A stretch of DNA of 8,594 bases from positions 1 through 8,594 of the forward strand of contig JAPKZE010000191.1 in NCBI GenBank assembly GCA_026393955.1, in the 5' to 3' direction. This DNA is from Candidatus Aminicenantota bacterium (GTDB taxonomy: Bacteria > Acidobacteriota > Aminicenantia > Aminicenantales > Saccharicenantaceae). Made by a program: the position numbers and the translations under genes. The number at the start of each line of letters is the position of its first letter. Position 1 is the first letter of the stretch. Below the pieces are notes generated by a model. It saw only the letters and a list, made by a program, of their open reading frames with translations. It ran no database searches and was not told the origin of the DNA. Below, one piece after another: positions 6,467-8,594 of the stretch.

Positions 6467-7687
6467 TCAACCGGACTTCCGGGACAGCGGTTTCGTGGAC
6501 CACTCCCGGATGATGCGGGTCCAGGCCGGCCGCGCCGGCGCGGGCTTTTCGGACATGAACCGGGTCAGGGCGTCCCGCCAAAGCTCCGCGTGCTGGAGCG
6601 TCGTGAGCCGGTTGCGGAAGATGGCCGCGCCCTTGCGGGGCTCCTTGTCCATCTTGTCGAGGATCCCCAAGACCTCCGTCTTGAAGCCCATGGGGCCGTA
6701 ATGATCGAGATAGGCCTGCCAGGCCTCGGCCACCCCCTTGGCGCTCGCCAGGGGCCGGGAGACGCGGCGCAGCGCCTTGCGGAACCGGCCTCGCTCTCGC
6801 CCGTCGAGCGCTCGGAGTCCCCGTTCGGTGATGCGATAAGGATGGATATCGTAGGAGGCCAGCCGGCCCGCCCGCACCTCGAGCGAGAGGCAAAATCCGG
6901 TCCGGCGATAATACAGCTCGGGCGGCTGGTAGAAAGCGAAATTCCCCAGACTGTAGGCGATGAGCCGGCCCCGGCGCATTTCCAGTCCCTGGGGGACGTG
7001 GGGGTGATGGCCGGCGACGCAGTCGGCCCCGGCGTCCGACAGGGCCCGGAAGGCCTCGACGACATAGGGCGGCGGGAACGGGACGTATTCGAGTCCGGCG
7101 TGGCCCACGGCGATGACGAAGTCCCCCCGCTTTTTGGCTTTGCGGACGAGCCCCGCCAGCCTCTCGATCTCCCAGCCGCACACGCCGGGTCCGCCCTCAC
7201 TTCCTGGACCGGAAGATGCACGGGGACGGCCCCCGCGGGCGGCTTGGGCGGCCGTGAGGTCCTCGCCCTCGCTGAAATTGACAATGGTGACGCGCTGGCC
7301 CTTCACGGTCACGGAGAGCGCGGCCGTGGCCTCGTCGAACGTCATCCCCGCCCCGACGGTCCTGACGCCACTCCGACGAAGGATGTCGAGCGTCTCCCGG
7401 AAGCCGGCCAGGCCGTAGTCGAAGACGTGGTTATTGGCCAGCGTCGCCACATCGAACGGGACCGCGGCCAGGCCTTCGGCGTGGGCCGGAAGCCCTTTGA
7501 AGACCGCGCCGCTCTTCCAGACGGGCTGGCGGGCCGCCGTGAGGGCGCATTCGCAGTTGACGATCCGGAGATCGGCGGCCCGGAGGATCGAGAGCATGTT
7601 CCCGTAGACCGCCTCCGGGTCCCCAGCGACGACCGGCTCCAGGGCCCGGATGGGCGCCCAATCGGCGGCAATGAGGATCTTGGTCAT
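6467..7687 (-). CDS. CapA-family (PGA_cap) metallophosphatase-like protein, 406 aa
   Basis: The family signatures are clear: NCECALT (44-50, the 'N-x-E-xP-T' site), ATLANNHVFDYG (81-92), GAGMTFDEA (112-120), GHAGLEYVPFPPP (195-207), AGHHPHVPQGLE (225-236) and LIAYSLGNFAF (242-252). These form the calcineurin-like fold first described in CapA of the poly-gamma-glutamate capsule system, but many CapA-family proteins occur without capsule genes and their reaction is not settled. No signal peptide or membrane segment is visible, unlike CapA of Bacillus, so this copy looks cytoplasmic. A Gly/Ser/Arg-rich loop (about 151-169) and a basic helical tail (about 290-406) are additions. The ATG at 7687 is preceded by GGAGGG about 10 nt upstream; a closer ATG just after that motif is in another frame. 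No CapB or CapC lies nearby. It converges on the ligase gene with a 4-nt gap (GCGC), so the two transcripts must overlap at their ends. Confidence 0.9.
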   Translation of the reverse strand: MTKILIAADWAPIRALEPVVAGDPEAVYGNMLSILRAADLRIVNCECALTAARQPVWKSGAVFKGLPAHAEGLAAVPFDVATLANNHVFDYGLAGFRETLDILRRSGVRTVGAGMTFDEATAALSVTVKGQRVTIVNFSEGEDLTAAQAARGGRPRASSGPGSEGGPGVCGWEIERLAGLVRKAKKRGDFVIAVGHAGLEYVPFPPPYVVEAFRALSDAGADCVAGHHPHVPQGLEMRRGRLIAYSLGNFAFYQPPELYYRRTGFCLSLEVRAGRLASYDIHPYRITERGLRALDGRERGRFRKALRRVSRPLASAKGVAEAWQAYLDHYGPMGFKTEVLGILDKMDKEPRKGAAIFRNRLTTLQHAELWRDALTRFMSEKPAPARPAWTRIIREWSTKPLSRKSG

Positions 7688-7719
7688 ACTGCTTCATCCC
7701 TCCGCGATCGGATGGGAGA

Positions 7720-7749
7720 ATCATAGACCGCGGCCGCGGAGACTGTCAA
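7720..7749 (-). promoter_or_regulatory. Sigma70-like promoter of the CapA-like gene
   Basis: On the reverse strand, TTGACA (7744-7749, perfect -35) is followed after 18 nt by TATGAT (7720-7725, five of six matches). The expected start point is near 7713, giving a leader of about 25 nt that contains the GGAGGG ribosome site. The spacer contains a perfect 12-bp palindrome (7728-7739), a possible operator. Confidence 0.66.
7728..7739. repeat. Perfect 12-bp palindrome inside a promoter spacer
   Basis: CCGCGGCCGCGG reads the same on both strands and lies entirely between the -35 and -10 of the CapA-like gene's promoter. A dimeric regulator bound here would block RNA polymerase. In GC-rich DNA a palindrome of this length can also arise by chance, so function is only suggested by its place. 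Confidence 0.4.
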
Positions 7750-7756
7750 CACGCCC

Positions 7757-7777
7757 CGGGCCTTGACTTCGGGCCCG
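7757..7777. repeat. Inverted repeat enclosing a -35 box
   Basis: CGGGCC (7757-7762) and GGCCCG (7772-7777) are complementary arms separated by 9 nt (TTGACTTCG) that contain the -35 hexamer of the GH20 promoter. This is a possible operator. It is not a terminator candidate: no T-run follows, and it lies between divergent start sites. Confidence 0.35.
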
Positions 7778-7792
7778 AGGGCTCATTACTAT
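7763..7792 (+). promoter_or_regulatory. Sigma70-like promoter of the GH20 gene
   Basis: TTGACT (7763-7768, five of six) is followed after 18 nt by TACTAT (7787-7792, four of six). A start near 7799 gives a leader of about 31 nt holding the ribosome site. It stands back to back with the promoter of the CapA-like gene, with 13 bp between the two -35 boxes. Confidence 0.5.
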
Positions 7793-7814
7793 CATCGTCC
7801 CCGGATCAAGCCGG

Positions 7815-7823
7815 AAAAGGAGG
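7815..7823 (+). promoter_or_regulatory. Strong ribosome binding site of the GH20 gene
   Basis: AAAAGGAGG lies 7 nt before the ATG at 7831. It is the best Shine-Dalgarno match in the window and fixes the start of the GH20 gene. Confidence 0.8.
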
Positions 7824-7830
7824 CCCCGTC

Positions 7831-8594
7831 ATGAAGAAGGTCGGAACAGCCCGGATAGGCGTCGCGGTCGGTGTTCTCGCCGCCCTGTGGGCCGCGGCGA
7901 GCTGCGGCTCGGGTCCGTCTAAGCCGAAGGCATCCGGGCCGGCGGTCGTCCCCGCCCCCCTGCGTCTGGAGGCCCGGCCGGGAACGTTCGCCCTCGGGCC
8001 GGAGACGAGGATCGTCATCGCCGAAGGCCAGGCCGAGGTCCGGCCCGTCGCGCTCTCTCTCAGGGACATGCTCAAGAGCCCGACGGGCTACGATCTCGGC
8101 ATCGAGGTCTCGACCGGATCCGCCGGCCAGACACCTCTCCGCGCCGGGGCCATCTATCTCCGGCTCTCGGACCTGGAAAGCCGCCTGGGCCGGGAGGGCT
8201 ATCTCCTGGATGTCGGCGCCGACAGGATCCTGCTGGAGGCCGCGGCGCCGGCCGGGCTCTTCTACGGCGTCCAGACGCTCCGCCAGCTGCTGCCTCCGGG
8301 CATCGAGCGGCCGGCTCCGGAAGCCGGGGCGGGTCCCTGGACGGTCCCGGCGGTCTCCATCGAGGACAAGCCCCGGTTCGGCTGGCGGGGCGGCATGCTC
8401 GACTGCTCCCGGCATTTCTTTCCCAAGGACTTCGTCAAGCGCTGGATCGATATCCTGGCCAGGCACAAGCTGAACGTCTTCCACTGGCACCTGACCGACG
8501 ATCAAGGCTGGCGGATCGAGATCAAGAAGTACCCGCGCCTGACCGAGGTCGGGGCCTGGCGGGTCGATCGGGAGGACAAGCACTGGAATGCCCG
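7831..8594 (+). CDS. GH20 beta-N-acetylhexosaminidase lipoprotein, N-terminal part, cut by right edge
   Basis: The frame is open from the ATG at 7831 to the window end (254 residues). It begins with a lipoprotein signal: basic MKK, a hydrophobic core (9-23) and AAASC with the lipidated Cys at 25; Gly rather than Asp follows, which favours the outer membrane if this is a diderm. A Ser/Pro/Lys-rich linker leads into the GH20b-type alpha/beta domain (about 43-160), with GLFYGVQTLRQLLPP (142-156). The catalytic barrel then opens with RFGWRGGMLDCSRHFFP (182-198; Arg186 is the usual sugar-binding Arg) and NVFHWHLTDDQGWRIEIKKYP (215-235), a family hallmark. GH20 enzymes release terminal beta-GlcNAc or GalNAc by substrate-assisted catalysis; the catalytic Asp-Glu pair lies beyond the edge. 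With the GH95 enzyme at the other end of the window it suggests use of fucosylated, N-acetylated glycans. Confidence 0.95.
   Translation, partial: MKKVGTARIGVAVGVLAALWAAASCGSGPSKPKASGPAVVPAPLRLEARPGTFALGPETRIVIAEGQAEVRPVALSLRDMLKSPTGYDLGIEVSTGSAGQTPLRAGAIYLRLSDLESRLGREGYLLDVGADRILLEAAAPAGLFYGVQTLRQLLPPGIERPAPEAGAGPWTVPAVSIEDKPRFGWRGGMLDCSRHFFPKDFVKRWIDILARHKLNVFHWHLTDDQGWRIEIKKYPRLTEVGAWRVDREDKHWNA

Noticed and set aside
4549..7687. Poly-gamma-glutamate capsule locus (CapA plus a glutamate racemase)
   Set aside because: No CapB-type Mur ligase and no CapC/CapE membrane proteins are present, the CapA-like protein has no export signal, and it is transcribed against the racemase unit.
7700..7724. 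Alternative upstream start for the CapA-like gene at the ATG directly after GGAGGG
   Set aside because: That ATG is in a different frame and gives a protein without the CapA motifs.
6224..7726. 500-codon rightward frame across the CapA-like gene
   Set aside because: It is antisense to a well-supported CapA-family protein and has no ribosome site or family motif.
7757..7777. Hairpin as a transcription terminator
   Set aside because: It has a short stem, lacks a T-run, encloses a -35 box, and sits between two divergently starting genes where no transcript should end.
7792..8583. 263-codon leftward frame opposite the GH20 gene
   Set aside because: The GH20 signatures, lipoprotein signal and strong ribosome site are on the other strand.

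Overview
The window is GC-rich, densely coded DNA from a chromosome that I read as Gram-negative-type (diderm). The evidence is lipoprotein and Sec signal peptides on secreted glycosidases, purine-rich Shine-Dalgarno sites, strong codon bias to G/C at third positions, and sigma70-like TTGAC/TAnnAT promoters. A polysaccharide-degrading bacterium of the Acidobacteriota/Aminicenantota kind would fit, but that is a guess from style, not from a marker gene. I see no RNA gene, transposase, CRISPR array or phage gene cluster. All five visible stop codons are TGA.

Layout from left to right. (1) A leftward two-gene unit of secreted carbohydrate-active proteins: a 784-residue glycoside-hydrolase-like protein of unassigned family (906-3260), followed after 33 nt by the N-terminal part of a GH95 alpha-L-fucosidase-type enzyme (872 to beyond position 1). 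(2) A rightward three-gene cassette with 12-13 nt gaps: an M20 amidohydrolase of the AbgB/PM20D2 kind (3348-4535), a MurI-like Asp/Glu racemase (4549-5466), and a D-Ala-D-Ala-ligase-like ATP-grasp enzyme (5479-6462). (3) A leftward, convergent CapA-family metallophosphatase-like gene (6467-7687), only 4 nt from the ligase stop. (4) A rightward GH20 beta-N-acetylhexosaminidase lipoprotein, cut by the right edge (7831 onward).

The two non-coding intervals that matter, 3261-3347 and 7688-7830, both lie between divergent genes. Each carries back-to-back promoter-like elements. Three are good matches (TTGACA-N18-TATTAT, TTGACA-N18-TATGAT, TTGACT-N18-TACTAT) and one is weaker (TTGTCA-N18-TAACAT). 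All four have an 18-nt spacer. In the first interval the two -35 boxes overlap.

How the genes may work together (inference): the three secreted glycosidases suit a fucose- and amino-sugar-containing glycan such as a mucin-type or N-glycan-like polymer. The cytoplasmic amidohydrolase/racemase/ligase cassette is the most unusual part. It has one enzyme that can make an amide or peptide bond, one that can break one, and one that can invert an amino acid, which suggests a small D-amino-acid or dipeptide pathway not obviously part of standard peptidoglycan synthesis.
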